A stretch of DNA of 64,000 bases from Sedimentitalea sp042687825 (GCF_042687825.1 NZ_JBHUQE010000014.1:20726-84725), one strand, 5' to 3'; counted from the first letter of the stretch, positions 53,601 through 62,875 are shown. Numbers and translations are program-made. Notes: generated by a model from the letters alone, not told the origin.

Positions 53601-53997
53601 CCAATTCTCCGAGGTGGACGCGAAATTCCGCCTGGGCCCGTCCAAGGTGACCGTCTTTAAAAGCAGCGCCATCGGCCCTTCGATCGGCCTGTCCATGGAC
53701 GGTACCATGGATGTGCCCACCAGCCGGATGCGGATGCAGGGCGTGATTTCGCCGGTCTATCTGCTGAACCAGATCGGCAGCGTGGTCGGTCGCAAGGGCG
53801 AAGGCATGATCGGATTCAACTATACCCTGACCGGGCCGGCTGCGGCGCCGCGTGTTCAGGTCAATCCGTTGTCGGCTCTGACGCCGGGTCCTCTGCGCGA
53901 CATCATGCGCCGCAGGCCACCACCGGTGGACGAATTCGCCCCGCCGCCCAGGGTCTCGCCGCATCTCAACCCGGACGATGCCTTTTCCGGCCGCTAG
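50626..53997 (+). CDS. Giant AsmA/DUF3971-like envelope protein
   Basis: About 1123 residues are read from a GTG at 50626; no ATG in frame is nearby. A single membrane segment lies at about 33-51 (GLAVLLLLAGGLVLWG). The rest is periplasmic, rich in beta-strand, with a DUF3971 region (DATIRFVKTLPPITGAHGQGTL) and a C-terminal AsmA-like part. Such YhdP/AsmA proteins form long grooves that carry phospholipid between inner and outer membranes. The start codon is tentative. Confidence 0.9.
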   Translation: MTADPETQLPPDDAAAPAPRRRSRLRRVGGWSLSGLAVLLLLAGGLVLWGIGQTLTLPDWLRARIETRLERNLAGMQIEFGDVELVVNQGWRPRVRLRDVTLSGADGLPIVHLTDAQASLAMRPLLRGRVQPKSLSLSGGSATLRRDGQGNMSLSLGRSDRPVDQAATLPQLIEEWDQLFLSPVLSALVSVEMQALTLRYEDALKNRAWTLDGGRIRLDREGDQLRLASGFAVLSGADYASSVEMNYASRIGETEAEFGIVVADIAASDIAAQAVALAWLDVLRAPISGALRGRIDQDGALGQLWASLQIGAGVLQPTEATRPVPFNGAHSYFTYRPDDQVLVFDEVFVSSGWGTGMAEGRAYLGIGAGGLDELIGQFSLSDISLNPDGLYEKPLLLPRSTADFRLELSPFRLTLGQVNIAQPQGQMRLSGALSADPQGWALALDAETDHLTPERLVEIWPDRAAPKPRKWIDENLSGGSLRDIDIALRVKPGRKPDLYLDFDYSDATIRFVKTLPPITGAHGQGTLVDGRFVATATAGRIVADRGGAVEIGGTSFIIPDVAVKPNTPALVRVTGHGGVTAIMSLLNRPPLAVLKGTPLPVDMARGMAQVSGTLTLPLKPRIRFDEFTFHLAGRIEDVHSSVLVPGQTVQAPALKLTGDHTQIVLSGAGRIGDVPVRARWRQPLGRAEGRASRLQGQIELSPRLVETFGIGLPRNSVSGRGSGDFTLELAPGAPPELRLTSDLAGVGLSLPPLGWAKPESGTGMLDLVGVLGAKTRIDRLILQAAGLTATGTVVNRAGGGLDRALLSSVRLGGWLDASVELIGRGAASPDLRILGGTLDMRNAAFDSSGSAGGGAAQPGGLQVALNRLQVTDTIALTDFTGQFTLAGGLTGPFRGRVNGQAEVSGQVTPQSGRSAVRIRASDAGGVIRAAGLLTKAHGGDFGLTLTPAGRPGQFDGTLRITNTKVREAPAIAALLNAVSVVGLLDELSGQGIQFSEVDAKFRLGPSKVTVFKSSAIGPSIGLSMDGTMDVPTSRMRMQGVISPVYLLNQIGSVVGRKGEGMIGFNYTLTGPAAAPRVQVNPLSALTPGPLRDIMRRRPPPVDEFAPPPRVSPHLNPDDAFSGR

Positions 53998-54087
53998 GGC
54001 CGGGACGGCGGGTGTCGCCCCGGCGGCGGTTCGGATGGGGCAAATGGCGGATGGTCAAACGTTGCTGCCGGCCCTAGAAGGCCAGCC

Positions 54088-55134
54088 ATGAAACTGAGCG
54101 ATTTCGACTTTCACCTGCCCGAAGACCGGATAGCCACGCGCCCGGCAGTGCCGCGCAGCGCCGCGCGCCTGCTGGTGGCCCAGGGGGACAATCTGACCGA
54201 TGCCCGTGTAAGCGATCTGCCCGACTGGCTGCGCCCCGGCGACCGGCTGGTTCTGAACGACACCCGGGTGATCCCGGCGCGCCTGTCCGGCCGGCGCTGC
54301 CGGACCGGTCCGCAGGGGGTCAGCACTGCGGCCATCCAGGTCACGCTGCTGGAGCCGCGCGCGGACGGAACATGGGCGGCGCTGGTCAAGCCGCTGCGCA
54401 AGCTCAAACCCGGCGAAAGCGTCGATTTCGCCGCCGGTCTCAGGGCCAGGCTGGAAGCCGTGCAGGACGGGCAGGCGCATCTGCGATTCAACCTGTCGGG
54501 ACCGGAATTCGACGCGGCACTGGATCGGGCCGGTGCAATGCCCCTGCCGCCCTACATTGCCGCCAAAAGACCGGCGGATGCGCGCGACAGGACCGACTAT
54601 CAGACGGTCTTTGCCGAGAACCCCGGCGCCGTCGCCGCCCCGACGGCCTCGTTGCATTTCGATGATGCGCTGCTGGCGGCGTTGCGCGACATCGGCGTCA
54701 GCTTTACCTTTGTCACCCTGCATGTCGGTGCCGGAACGTTTCTGCCGGTCAAAGTGGAGGATGTCGCCACCCACCGGATGCATGCCGAATGGGGCCGTGT
54801 CGATGCCCGGGCCGCCGCCGAGATCGCCGAGACCCGGGCGGCGGGCGGACGGATCATTCCGGTGGGCACGACCGCGCTGCGCCTGATCGAGACCGCGGCG
54901 CGTGGCGGCCGCATCGCTGCCTGGGAGGGCGAAACGGACATTTTCATCTATCCCGGTTTCGAATTTCGCGTCACCGATGCGCTGATGACCAATTTCCACC
55001 TGCCGAAATCGACCTTGCTGATGCTGGTTTCAGCGCTTATGGGAAAAGACAGGATCGCGGCGATCTACGCGCACGCCGTGCGCAACGGCTATCGCTTCTT
55101 TTCCTATGGCGATGCTTCGCTGCTGGTTCCCTGA
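54088..55134 (+). CDS. queA: S-adenosylmethionine:tRNA ribosyltransferase-isomerase
   Basis: The product is 348 residues, the standard length. It adds the cyclopentene-precursor part of S-adenosylmethionine to preQ1 in tRNA, the next-to-last step of queuosine synthesis. MKLSDFDFHLPEDRIA, LNDTRVIPARL and GTFLPVKVEDVATHRMHAEW are family marks. Its likely tgt partner is not in the window. Confidence 0.96.
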   Translation: MKLSDFDFHLPEDRIATRPAVPRSAARLLVAQGDNLTDARVSDLPDWLRPGDRLVLNDTRVIPARLSGRRCRTGPQGVSTAAIQVTLLEPRADGTWAALVKPLRKLKPGESVDFAAGLRARLEAVQDGQAHLRFNLSGPEFDAALDRAGAMPLPPYIAAKRPADARDRTDYQTVFAENPGAVAAPTASLHFDDALLAALRDIGVSFTFVTLHVGAGTFLPVKVEDVATHRMHAEWGRVDARAAAEIAETRAAGGRIIPVGTTALRLIETAARGGRIAAWEGETDIFIYPGFEFRVTDALMTNFHLPKSTLLMLVSALMGKDRIAAIYAHAVRNGYRFFSYGDASLLVP

Positions 55135-55245
55135 GCCGGACCGGCCAACATTAGCGACACCGGTCGTGTCGTTTCCAAACGGGACGGTCGGACAAATTTC
55201 CCGCAGACCGGACCGGTTCACTACGCCGACCCGAGGAGGCGCGCG

Positions 55246-56529
55246 ATGTTCCAGGTTCTGACAAGCGCGTGGGCGCTGTTGCTGGGTATGATGCTGCTGA
55301 TGGTCGGCAACGGCCTGCAGGGCACCCTGCTGGGCGTGCGCGGCGAGATCGAGGGCTTTTCCACGCTGGAAATGTCCATCGTGATGTCGTCCTATTTCCT
55401 CGGCTTTCTCGGCGGCTCGCGCCTGGCGCCCGAGATGATCCGGCGGGTCGGTCATGTCCGGGTCTTTGCGGCGCTTGCCTCGTTCATCTCGGCGGTGATG
55501 ATCCTGTATCCGGCGCTGGCCAACCCGATCGCCTGGGCGGTGGGGCGGGTCATCATCGGCTTTTGCTTTTCCGGCGTCTACGTCACCGCGGAAAGCTGGT
55601 TGAACAACGCGGCCAGCAACGAGAATCGCGGTCAGGCGCTGTCGCTGTACATGATCGTGCAGATGGTCGGTATTGTCAGTGCCCAGGCGCTGCTGCTGGT
55701 GGGTGATCCGGCGGGGTACGAGACCTTTGTCATCGCCTCGGTGCTGATCTCGGTCTCGTTTGCGCCGATCTTGCTGTCGATCAGCCCGACCCCGGCCTTT
55801 GATACCACTCAGCCGATGACGCTGCGCCGTCTGATGCAGATCTCGCCGCTGGGCTGTGTCGGTATGTTCCTGCTGGGCGGGGTCTTTGCCTCGCAATTCG
55901 GCATGAGCGCGGTCTACGGCGCCCGCGCCGGGCTCAGCCTGGCCCAGATCTCGACCTTTGTCGCCAGTTTCTATGTCGGCGCGGTGGTGCTGCAATATCC
56001 GCTGGGCTGGCTGTCGGACCGGATGGACCGCCGGTTGCTGATCCTTATCGTGGCCGGCGGCGGTGGCCTGGGCGCAATCGTCGGCTTTCTGTTCGGTGCG
56101 CAGTTCCAGATTCTTCTGCTGGCCGCATTTCTCATCGGCGGTCTCAGCAATCCGCTCTATTCGATGCTGATTGCCCATACCAACGACTATCTCGATCACA
56201 AGGAAATGGCTGCCGCCTCGGGCGGGCTGGTGTTCATCAACGGTTTAGGTGCCATCACCGGACCGCTGATCATCGGCTGGCTGATGGGCGACGCGGTGTT
56301 CGGACCGCCGGGCTTTTTCCTGTTCACCGCCGGGTTGCTTTTCGCCATGGCGATCTATTCCGCCTACCGCAGCACGCGCCGGCCGACCCTGCCGGTCGAA
56401 GAAACCGGATCGATCTCGCCGATGTATCCCTCTGCCACCCAGGTCGCCGTGGAATTCGCCCAGGAAGTGGCCATCGAGGCCGAACTGGAGGACAGCCACG
56501 GCGCTGATTCCGCGCAACGGAAACAGTGA
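55246..56529 (+). CDS. MFS transporter, YcaD-like
   Basis: The product is 427 residues. Twelve hydrophobic segments are consistent with MFS, and the loop GWLSDRMDRRLL is the repeated MFS motif between halves. The sequence is of the YcaD/UMF1-like type of Rhodobacteraceae. A strong AGGAGG precedes the ATG. Substrate unknown. A polar C-terminal tail of about 50 residues ends the protein. Confidence 0.9.
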   Translation: MFQVLTSAWALLLGMMLLMVGNGLQGTLLGVRGEIEGFSTLEMSIVMSSYFLGFLGGSRLAPEMIRRVGHVRVFAALASFISAVMILYPALANPIAWAVGRVIIGFCFSGVYVTAESWLNNAASNENRGQALSLYMIVQMVGIVSAQALLLVGDPAGYETFVIASVLISVSFAPILLSISPTPAFDTTQPMTLRRLMQISPLGCVGMFLLGGVFASQFGMSAVYGARAGLSLAQISTFVASFYVGAVVLQYPLGWLSDRMDRRLLILIVAGGGGLGAIVGFLFGAQFQILLLAAFLIGGLSNPLYSMLIAHTNDYLDHKEMAAASGGLVFINGLGAITGPLIIGWLMGDAVFGPPGFFLFTAGLLFAMAIYSAYRSTRRPTLPVEETGSISPMYPSATQVAVEFAQEVAIEAELEDSHGADSAQRKQ

Positions 56530-56540
56530 ATTTCCTGATT

Positions 56541-56555
56541 GTAGCAAATTGTTAC
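56541..56555. repeat. Near-perfect 15-base palindrome upstream of DUF924 gene
   Basis: GTAGCAA and TTGTTAC are mirror images with one mismatch around a central base, in an AT-rich stretch 69 bases before the DUF924 start. It could be an operator, but no consensus is recognised. Confidence 0.25.
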
Positions 56556-56623
56556 TGTAAAATTAATGTAAAACCGGTTTAGCTGGTTGTGTGCTGGGGG
56601 ACATTTAGAGTGGAGAGCAACTC

Positions 56624-57202
56624 ATGGTTGGCCCTGAAGAAGTATTGAGTTTTTGGTTAGACGACGTTGGCGAAGCCGGTTGGTACGCCCAAGACGACGC
56701 TCTGGATGCCGAAATCAAACGAAGGTTCAAGGATGTTTGGGAGGCGGCCCGACAGGGTCTGCTGTCCCATTGGCTGGTCGACCCGAAAGGGTATCTGGCG
56801 TTTGTCATCCTGACCGATCAGTTTCCGCGCAACATGTTTCGCGGCAGCAAGCTGGCCTTTGCCAGCGATCGGGATGCACTGGCGGCGGCCAAGGTCGCGG
56901 TCGACCGGTGCTGGGATCTCAAGATCGGCGAACCCGAGCGGCAGTTCTTTTACCTGCCGATGATGCATTCGGAAAGCCTGTGCGATCAGGATCGCTGTGT
57001 GCGCCTGATGTGCGAGCGCATGCCCGAGTCAGGAGAGCCCAACCTGCTGCATGCCCGCGCGCATCGCGAGGTGATCCGGCAGTTCGGGCGTTTCCCGTAT
57101 CGCAACGAGGCTCTGGCCCGCGATTTCACCCCGCCCGAAGCGGCCTATGTGTCGGCCGGCGGTTATGGTGAGACCGTGCGCGAATTGCAATCGGCGGGAT
57201 AA
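56624..57202 (+). CDS. DUF924-family protein
   Basis: The product is 192 residues of the DUF924 family, an alpha-helical, TPR-like fold. The family start EEVLSFWLDDVGEAGWYAQD and the core FVILTDQFPRNMFRGS are clear. GGAGAG precedes the ATG. Its function is not known to me. It converges with the membrane coiled-coil gene, with a hairpin between them. Confidence 0.9.
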   Translation: MVGPEEVLSFWLDDVGEAGWYAQDDALDAEIKRRFKDVWEAARQGLLSHWLVDPKGYLAFVILTDQFPRNMFRGSKLAFASDRDALAAAKVAVDRCWDLKIGEPERQFFYLPMMHSESLCDQDRCVRLMCERMPESGEPNLLHARAHREVIRQFGRFPYRNEALARDFTPPEAAYVSAGGYGETVRELQSAG

Positions 57203-57237
57203 CGCCTCGGCGGATCGCCGTGCCGTGCCGGATGGTG

Positions 57238-57256
57238 TGACCCCTGTGCGGGGTCA
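57238..57256. terminator. Hairpin between convergent genes
   Basis: TGACCCC at 57238-57244 pairs perfectly with GGGGTCA at 57250-57256 around a five-base loop. The stop codon of the leftward gene is inside the 3' arm. There is no T tract, so it may act in both directions only weakly. Confidence 0.35.
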
Positions 57257-57703
57257 GCCGTCCAGAGCCGCGGCGGTGGACCCCGAAGGAGTGCAGCCGC
57301 GCAGACGTGCCAGACCGTTCACCGTTTGATCCGCCACCTGCGCGATGCCGTGATCGATCCATTGCGCGGGCGCATCCCGCAGCTCGGACAGGGTCTGTTT
57401 CATGCCGACCAGCCGCGTTTCGATCCCTGTCATTCGCGTTTCGATACGTGCCACAGCCTGATCCGGCAGCTGGCGTGACGGGTCCTGCAGGGCTGCCAGA
57501 TCCTGCCGCAACGCGCCGATGTCCTCTCGGCTCTGGCGCAAAGTCTCGGCCACGGGCTGCAACGCCGTCATCTGCTGCGCGACCCGATCGCTCAGCGCAT
57601 CCGCCCGCGCCAGCAGCAGCAACAGCAGAACCAGGCACAGCGCAACCAGGATGAGGGTGGCGTTCAGCATCGCCAGCACGAGGTCTTTCAGGGTCTTGGC
57701 CAT
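57254..57703 (-). CDS. Small membrane-anchored coiled-coil protein
   Basis: The product is 149 residues from the ATG at 57703, with GGAG seven bases upstream. A single membrane segment (LAMLNATLILVALCLVLLLLLL) is followed by a coiled coil of about 80 residues (LRQSREDIGALRQDLAALQD). The C-terminus has one Cys. No family recognised. It is divergent from lpd. Confidence 0.7.
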   Translation of the reverse strand: MAKTLKDLVLAMLNATLILVALCLVLLLLLLARADALSDRVAQQMTALQPVAETLRQSREDIGALRQDLAALQDPSRQLPDQAVARIETRMTGIETRLVGMKQTLSELRDAPAQWIDHGIAQVADQTVNGLARLRGCTPSGSTAAALDG

Positions 57704-57890
57704 TCGCATACTCCGTTCGGTTCGGGACAGACTAGCATGCGGTGCTGCCGTGACCATCCCGTCCGCAGCCTTTGCCGCCCGGCCGGTTTTCCATACGTCT
57801 CGGCTGTCCCGCCGCGTTGTCTTTGCAAAGCCGCTGCGCCGTTGCTAGTTTAGCCGCACGTCCCTTCAACCCTTGGCTAAAAGGTAGAGC

Positions 57891-59285
57891 ATGGCCGGAA
57901 AATCCTATGATGTGATCGTCGTCGGGGCAGGTCCCGGCGGATACGTGGCCGCAATTCGTGCCGCCCAGCTGGGGCTGAAGGTGGCCATCGTCGAACGCGA
58001 GCATATGGGCGGCATCTGCCTGAACTGGGGCTGCATTCCGACCAAGGCGATGCTGCGCTCGGCCGAGGTGTTCCACCTGATGCAGCGGGCCGGCGATTTC
58101 GGTCTCAAGGCCGACAACATCGCCTGTGACCTGCAGGCCGTCGTGGATCGCAGCCGCGCCGTGGCCGGGCAATTGTCGGGCGGAATCGGCCACCTGATGA
58201 AAAAGAACAAGATCACCACGGTGATGGGCGCGGCGACCCTGCCGGGCGCAGGCCAGGTCTCGGTCGCGACCGACAAGGGTACCGAGGAACTGAGCGCGAA
58301 ACACATCGTTCTGGCCACCGGGGCGCGGGCCCGCGAATTGCCGGGGCTCGAGGCGGATGGCGACCTGGTCTGGACCTATAAACACGCGCTGATGCCCAAG
58401 CGCATGCCGAAAAAACTGTTGGTGATCGGATCGGGCGCGATTGGCATCGAATTTGCCAGTTTCTACAATACCCTGGGCGCGGAAACCACGGTGGTCGAGG
58501 TGATGGACCGTGTCCTGCCGGTTGAAGATGCCGAGATAAGTGCTTTTGCCAAAAAGCAATTCGTCAAACAGGGCATGACCATCATGGAAAAGGCCATGGT
58601 CCAGAAACTGGACTGCGGCAAAGGAAAAGTGACCGCCCATATCGAGACCAAGGGCAAAGTCGAGACCCAGGAATTCGACACGGTGATTTCCGCCGTCGGC
58701 ATTGTCGGCAATGTCGAGGGGCTGGGGCTGGAAGAGCTGGGCGTCAAGATCGACCGCAGCCATGTGGTGGTGGACGAATTCTGCCGTACCGGTGTCGACG
58801 GGCTTTTTGCCATCGGCGACATTGCCGGCGCCCCCTGGCTGGCGCACAAGGCCAGCCACGAAGGGGTGATGGTGGCGGAACTGATCGCCGGCGGTCATCC
58901 GCACCCGGTGCGCCCCGAAAGCATCGCGGGCTGTACCTATTGTCATCCGCAGGTGGCCAGCGTCGGCTATACCGAGGCAAAGGCCAAGGAACTGGGCCAC
59001 GCGGTCAAGGTCGGGCGCTTTCCGTTCATCGGCAATGGCAAGGCGATTGCGCTGGGCGAACCCGAGGGCATGATAAAGACCGTATTTGACGCAAAGACGG
59101 GCGAATTGCTGGGCGCGCATATGGTCGGCGCAGAGGTCACCGAACTGATCCAGGGCTATGTCGTTGGTCGCCAGCTGGAAACCACCGAAGAAGACCTGAT
59201 GAACACCGTGTTCCCGCATCCGACCCTGTCCGAGATGATGCATGAAAGCGTGCTGGACGCCTATGGCCGCGTCATCCACATGTAG
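57891..59285 (+). CDS. lpd: Dihydrolipoyl dehydrogenase
   Basis: The product is 464 residues. FAD-binding GAGPGGYVAAIRAAQLG is at about 12-28, and the redox disulphide Cys are in GGICLNWGCIPTK. The C-terminal base region with His in FPHPTLSEMMHE is complete. It reoxidises lipoamide in the 2-oxoacid dehydrogenase complexes, so it is a likely partner of PdhABC in the same window, although other complexes could use it. AAGGTAGAGC precedes the ATG. Confidence 0.96.
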   Translation: MAGKSYDVIVVGAGPGGYVAAIRAAQLGLKVAIVEREHMGGICLNWGCIPTKAMLRSAEVFHLMQRAGDFGLKADNIACDLQAVVDRSRAVAGQLSGGIGHLMKKNKITTVMGAATLPGAGQVSVATDKGTEELSAKHIVLATGARARELPGLEADGDLVWTYKHALMPKRMPKKLLVIGSGAIGIEFASFYNTLGAETTVVEVMDRVLPVEDAEISAFAKKQFVKQGMTIMEKAMVQKLDCGKGKVTAHIETKGKVETQEFDTVISAVGIVGNVEGLGLEELGVKIDRSHVVVDEFCRTGVDGLFAIGDIAGAPWLAHKASHEGVMVAELIAGGHPHPVRPESIAGCTYCHPQVASVGYTEAKAKELGHAVKVGRFPFIGNGKAIALGEPEGMIKTVFDAKTGELLGAHMVGAEVTELIQGYVVGRQLETTEEDLMNTVFPHPTLSEMMHESVLDAYGRVIHM

Positions 59286-59348
59286 GCCGGACCAGCGGGC
59301 GCATGGGCCGGACGACGACGCTGAAATCGAGGAATAACGGGGCAGGGC

Positions 59349-59909
59349 ATGGTGTCGTTGAACCGCGTGGTGATGCAGGCCTGCAGCCGGGGCTGGATAA
59401 AGGCGCTGCGCCCCGAGACTCTGGACGTGGCCGAGATTTCCGGCAAATGGGGTCAGGGGTTCCGGTTTCGGTCGTATCGCGCCTTTCGCTATCCGGCCCA
59501 TGACATCTGCGCCGGCCCGTTCAGGGATGCGACCGGCCGGGTGCGCAAATTCGACCTGATTCTGGCCAACCAGGTCTGGGAACACCTGGACCGCCCCTAT
59601 GCCGCCACCAACAATGTCCGCCGGATGCTGAAGAAAGGCGGGCATTTCTGGCTGGCGGTGCCGTTCCATGTGCCGTTTCATGCCGCCCCGGCGGACAATT
59701 CCCGCTGGTCGGCGCGCGGGTTGCGTAATCTGCTGATCGAATGCGGGTTCGACCCCGATCACATCCGGTCCGAGGAATGGGGCAACCGCAACGCCGCGCT
59801 GCGCAACCTCGACCCCGACTGGCCGCCCACCTATGACGCCGCGCATGATCCGCTGGACAATGACCCGGCCATGCCGATCTGCGCCTGGGCGATAGCGCGC
59901 CGGGTCTGA
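59349..59909 (+). CDS. SAM-dependent methyltransferase-like protein
   Basis: The product is 186 residues. The second half of a class I methyltransferase fold is clear: FDLILANQVWEHLDRP, then RMLKKGGHFWLAVPFH. The usual glycine-rich SAM-binding motif I (V-E-x-G-x-G) is replaced by DVAEISGKWGQG. It might be a catalytically changed or pseudo-enzyme. It ends 92 bases before uvrA, and the SOS box lies in between. Confidence 0.75.
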   Translation: MVSLNRVVMQACSRGWIKALRPETLDVAEISGKWGQGFRFRSYRAFRYPAHDICAGPFRDATGRVRKFDLILANQVWEHLDRPYAATNNVRRMLKKGGHFWLAVPFHVPFHAAPADNSRWSARGLRNLLIECGFDPDHIRSEEWGNRNAALRNLDPDWPPTYDAAHDPLDNDPAMPICAWAIARRV

Positions 59910-59927
59910 CCTGGCCTTCGGGTGCGC

Positions 59928-59942
59928 GTTCACCTTACGTTC
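59928..59942 (+). promoter_or_regulatory. LexA/SOS box upstream of uvrA
   Basis: GTTC-N7-GTTC (GTTCACCTTACGTTC) is the SOS box of alphaproteobacteria such as Rhodobacter. It lies 59 bases before the uvrA start, so LexA would repress uvrA until DNA damage. Confidence 0.88.
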
Positions 59943-60000
59943 ACATTTTTCTGTTGGAGACTCGGACCCGCTCCACTATGTCTAGAGCGGACATGGGGGC

Positions 60001-62856
60001 ATGATGGCAGAGCTGAAGCATATCGAGGTGCGCGGCGCGCGCGAGCACAATCTGAAAAACATCGATGTGGACATTCCGCGCGATCAACTGGTGGTGATCA
60101 CTGGCCTGTCGGGGTCGGGCAAGTCCAGCCTGGCCTTTGATACGGTCTATGCCGAGGGCCAGCGGCGCTATGTCGAAAGCCTGTCGGCCTATGCGCGCCA
60201 GTTCCTGGACATGATGGAAAAGCCCGATGTCGACCATATCAGCGGCCTGTCCCCGGCGATTTCCATCGAGCAGAAAACCACGTCCAAGAACCCGCGCTCG
60301 ACCGTCGGCACGGTGACCGAGATCTATGACTACCTGCGCCTGCTCTTTGCCCGCGCCGGCACCCCCTATAGCCCGGCGACCGGCGAACCCATCGAGGCCC
60401 AGCAGGTCCAGGACATGGTGGATCGCATCATGGCGATGGAGGAGGGCACCCGCGCCTATCTGCTGGCCCCCATCGTGCGTGACCGCAAGGGCGAATACCG
60501 CAAGGAATTTCTGGAGCTGCGCAAACAGGGGTTTCAGCGGGTCAAGGTCGACGGCGCTTTTTATGAACTGGACGACGCCCCGGTGCTGGACAAGAAATTC
60601 CGCCACGATATCGACGTGGTGGTTGACCGGCTGGTGGTGCGCGACGGGCTGGAAACCCGGTTGGCCGACAGCCTGCGCACGGCGCTGGATCTGGCCGACG
60701 GCATCGCCATTCTGGAAACCGCCACGGATACGCCCGAACGCACCGTGTTCAGCGAGAAATTCGCCTGTCCGGTCAGCGGCTTTACCATCCCCGAGATCGA
60801 ACCGCGGCTGTTCTCGTTCAATGCGCCCTTCGGGGCCTGTCCGGATTGCGACGGCCTGGGCAAGGAGCTGTTCTTTGACGAACGGCTGGTGGTGCCGGAC
60901 CAGAACCTGAAAATCTATGACGGCGCGCTGGCCCCCTGGCGCAAGGGCAAGTCGCCCTATTTCCTGCAGACCATCGAGGCCATCGCCCGGCACTACGAAT
61001 TCGACAAGAACACCAGATGGAAGGACCTGCCCGAACATGTGCAGCAGGTGTTCCTGTATGGGTCGGGCGAGCAGGAAATCCCGTTCCGCTATGACGAGGG
61101 CGGCCGGGTCTATCAGGTCACGCGGGTGTTCGAGGGCGTCATTCCGAACATGGAGCGGCGCTATCGCGAGACCGACAGCAACTGGATCCGCGAGGAATTC
61201 GAACGCTACCAGAACAACCGCCCCTGCGGCACCTGCGGCGGCTTTCGCCTGCGCCAAGAGGCCTTGGCGGTCAGGATCGCCGGGCTGCATGTGGGGCAGG
61301 TGGTGCAGATGTCGATCCGCGAGGCCTTTGCCTGGTGCGAAAGCGTGCCGGAACACCTGAGCAAGCAGAAGAACGAGATCGCCCGCGCCATTCTGAAAGA
61401 GGTGCGCGAACGTCTTGGCTTTCTGAACAATGTCGGGTTGGAATATCTGACCCTGTCACGCTCCAGCGGCACGCTGTCGGGCGGCGAAAGCCAGCGGATC
61501 CGACTGGCCAGCCAGATCGGTTCCGGCCTGACCGGGGTGCTTTACGTGCTGGACGAACCCAGCATCGGGTTGCATCAGCGCGACAATGACCGGCTGCTGG
61601 GCACGCTCAAGAACCTGCGCGACCAGGGCAATACGGTCATCGTCGTGGAACATGACGAAGAGGCCATCCGCGCCGCCGACTACGTCTTTGACATCGGCCC
61701 CGGTGCCGGTGTGCATGGCGGTCAGGTGGTGGCCCAGGGCAGCCCGGCCGAGGTGGCGGCGGACGCGGCCAGCATCACCGGGCAGTATCTGACCGGCCGC
61801 CGCGAAATTCCGATTCCGGCAAAACGGCGCAAGGGCAAGGGCAAGTCGGTCAAGGTGGTCAAGGCCACCGGCAACAATCTGAAATCGGTGACGGCCGATT
61901 TCCCGCTGGGCAAGTTTGTCTGCGTCACCGGTGTCTCGGGCGGCGGCAAATCCACCCTGACCATCGAAACCCTGTTCAAGACCGCCAGCATGCGGCTGAA
62001 CGGCGCCCGCCAGACGCCCGCGCCGTGCGAGACCATCAAGGGGCTGGAACATCTGGACAAGGTGATCGACATCGACCAGCGCCCGATCGGACGCACCCCG
62101 CGGTCCAACCCGGCCACCTATACCGGGGCCTTCACCCCGATCCGGGACTGGTTTGCCGGTCTGCCCGAGGCCAAGGCGCGCGGCTACAAGCCCGGGCGGT
62201 TCAGTTTCAACGTCAAGGGCGGGCGCTGCGAGGCCTGTCAGGGCGACGGGCTGATCAAGATCGAGATGCATTTCCTGCCCGATGTCTATGTCACCTGCGA
62301 GACCTGCAAAGGCGCGCGATACAATCGGGAAACGCTGGAAATTCGGTTTAAAGGCAAAAGCATAGCCGACGTTCTTGATATGACGGTTGAGGATGCGCAA
62401 GCGTTCTTCAAGGCCGTGCCCAGCATCCGTGACAAGATGGATGCGCTGGCCCGTGTCGGGCTGGGCTATATCAAGGTCGGGCAGCAGGCGACGACGCTGT
62501 CAGGCGGCGAGGCGCAGCGGGTCAAGCTGTCCAAGGAACTGGCGAAACGTTCGACCGGGCGCACCCTGTACATTCTCGACGAACCGACCACGGGGCTGCA
62601 TTTCGAGGATGTGCGCAAGCTGCTCGAAGTGCTGCACGAACTGGTGGAACAGGGCAATTCGGTGGTGGTGATCGAACACAATCTGGACGTGGTGAAAACC
62701 GCCGACCACATCATCGATATCGGACCCGAAGGCGGCGATGGCGGCGGCCAGATCGTGGCCACGGGCACGCCCGAGCAGGTGGCCGAGGCCGATCACAGCC
62801 ACACCGGGCGCTATCTGAAACAGATGCTGGCGAACCGGCGTGTCGCCGCCGAGTGA
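60001..62856 (+). CDS. uvrA: Excinuclease ABC subunit A
   Basis: The product is 951 residues. It finds DNA lesions and loads UvrB. Two ABC modules carry Walker A GLSGSGKSS and GVSGGGKST and signature LSGGESQR and LSGGEAQR. The Cys of zinc modules are visible in ACPDCDG, CGTCGG, CEACQG and CETCKG. Start may be ATG at 60001 or 60004. Regulation through the SOS box is expected. Confidence 0.97.
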   Translation: MMAELKHIEVRGAREHNLKNIDVDIPRDQLVVITGLSGSGKSSLAFDTVYAEGQRRYVESLSAYARQFLDMMEKPDVDHISGLSPAISIEQKTTSKNPRSTVGTVTEIYDYLRLLFARAGTPYSPATGEPIEAQQVQDMVDRIMAMEEGTRAYLLAPIVRDRKGEYRKEFLELRKQGFQRVKVDGAFYELDDAPVLDKKFRHDIDVVVDRLVVRDGLETRLADSLRTALDLADGIAILETATDTPERTVFSEKFACPVSGFTIPEIEPRLFSFNAPFGACPDCDGLGKELFFDERLVVPDQNLKIYDGALAPWRKGKSPYFLQTIEAIARHYEFDKNTRWKDLPEHVQQVFLYGSGEQEIPFRYDEGGRVYQVTRVFEGVIPNMERRYRETDSNWIREEFERYQNNRPCGTCGGFRLRQEALAVRIAGLHVGQVVQMSIREAFAWCESVPEHLSKQKNEIARAILKEVRERLGFLNNVGLEYLTLSRSSGTLSGGESQRIRLASQIGSGLTGVLYVLDEPSIGLHQRDNDRLLGTLKNLRDQGNTVIVVEHDEEAIRAADYVFDIGPGAGVHGGQVVAQGSPAEVAADAASITGQYLTGRREIPIPAKRRKGKGKSVKVVKATGNNLKSVTADFPLGKFVCVTGVSGGGKSTLTIETLFKTASMRLNGARQTPAPCETIKGLEHLDKVIDIDQRPIGRTPRSNPATYTGAFTPIRDWFAGLPEAKARGYKPGRFSFNVKGGRCEACQGDGLIKIEMHFLPDVYVTCETCKGARYNRETLEIRFKGKSIADVLDMTVEDAQAFFKAVPSIRDKMDALARVGLGYIKVGQQATTLSGGEAQRVKLSKELAKRSTGRTLYILDEPTTGLHFEDVRKLLEVLHELVEQGNSVVVIEHNLDVVKTADHIIDIGPEGGDGGGQIVATGTPEQVAEADHSHTGRYLKQMLANRRVAAE

Positions 62857-62875
62857 GGGAGGGAAAGGTATACCG

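Noticed and set aside
57732..59933. Leftward open frame of over 700 codons opposite lpd
   Set aside because: Lpd on the other strand is unmistakable, and the antisense product is His/Gly-rich without a family.
59941..61356. Leftward open frame opposite uvrA
   Set aside because: It overlaps both ABC motifs of uvrA and the SOS box region and has no ribosome site or family.
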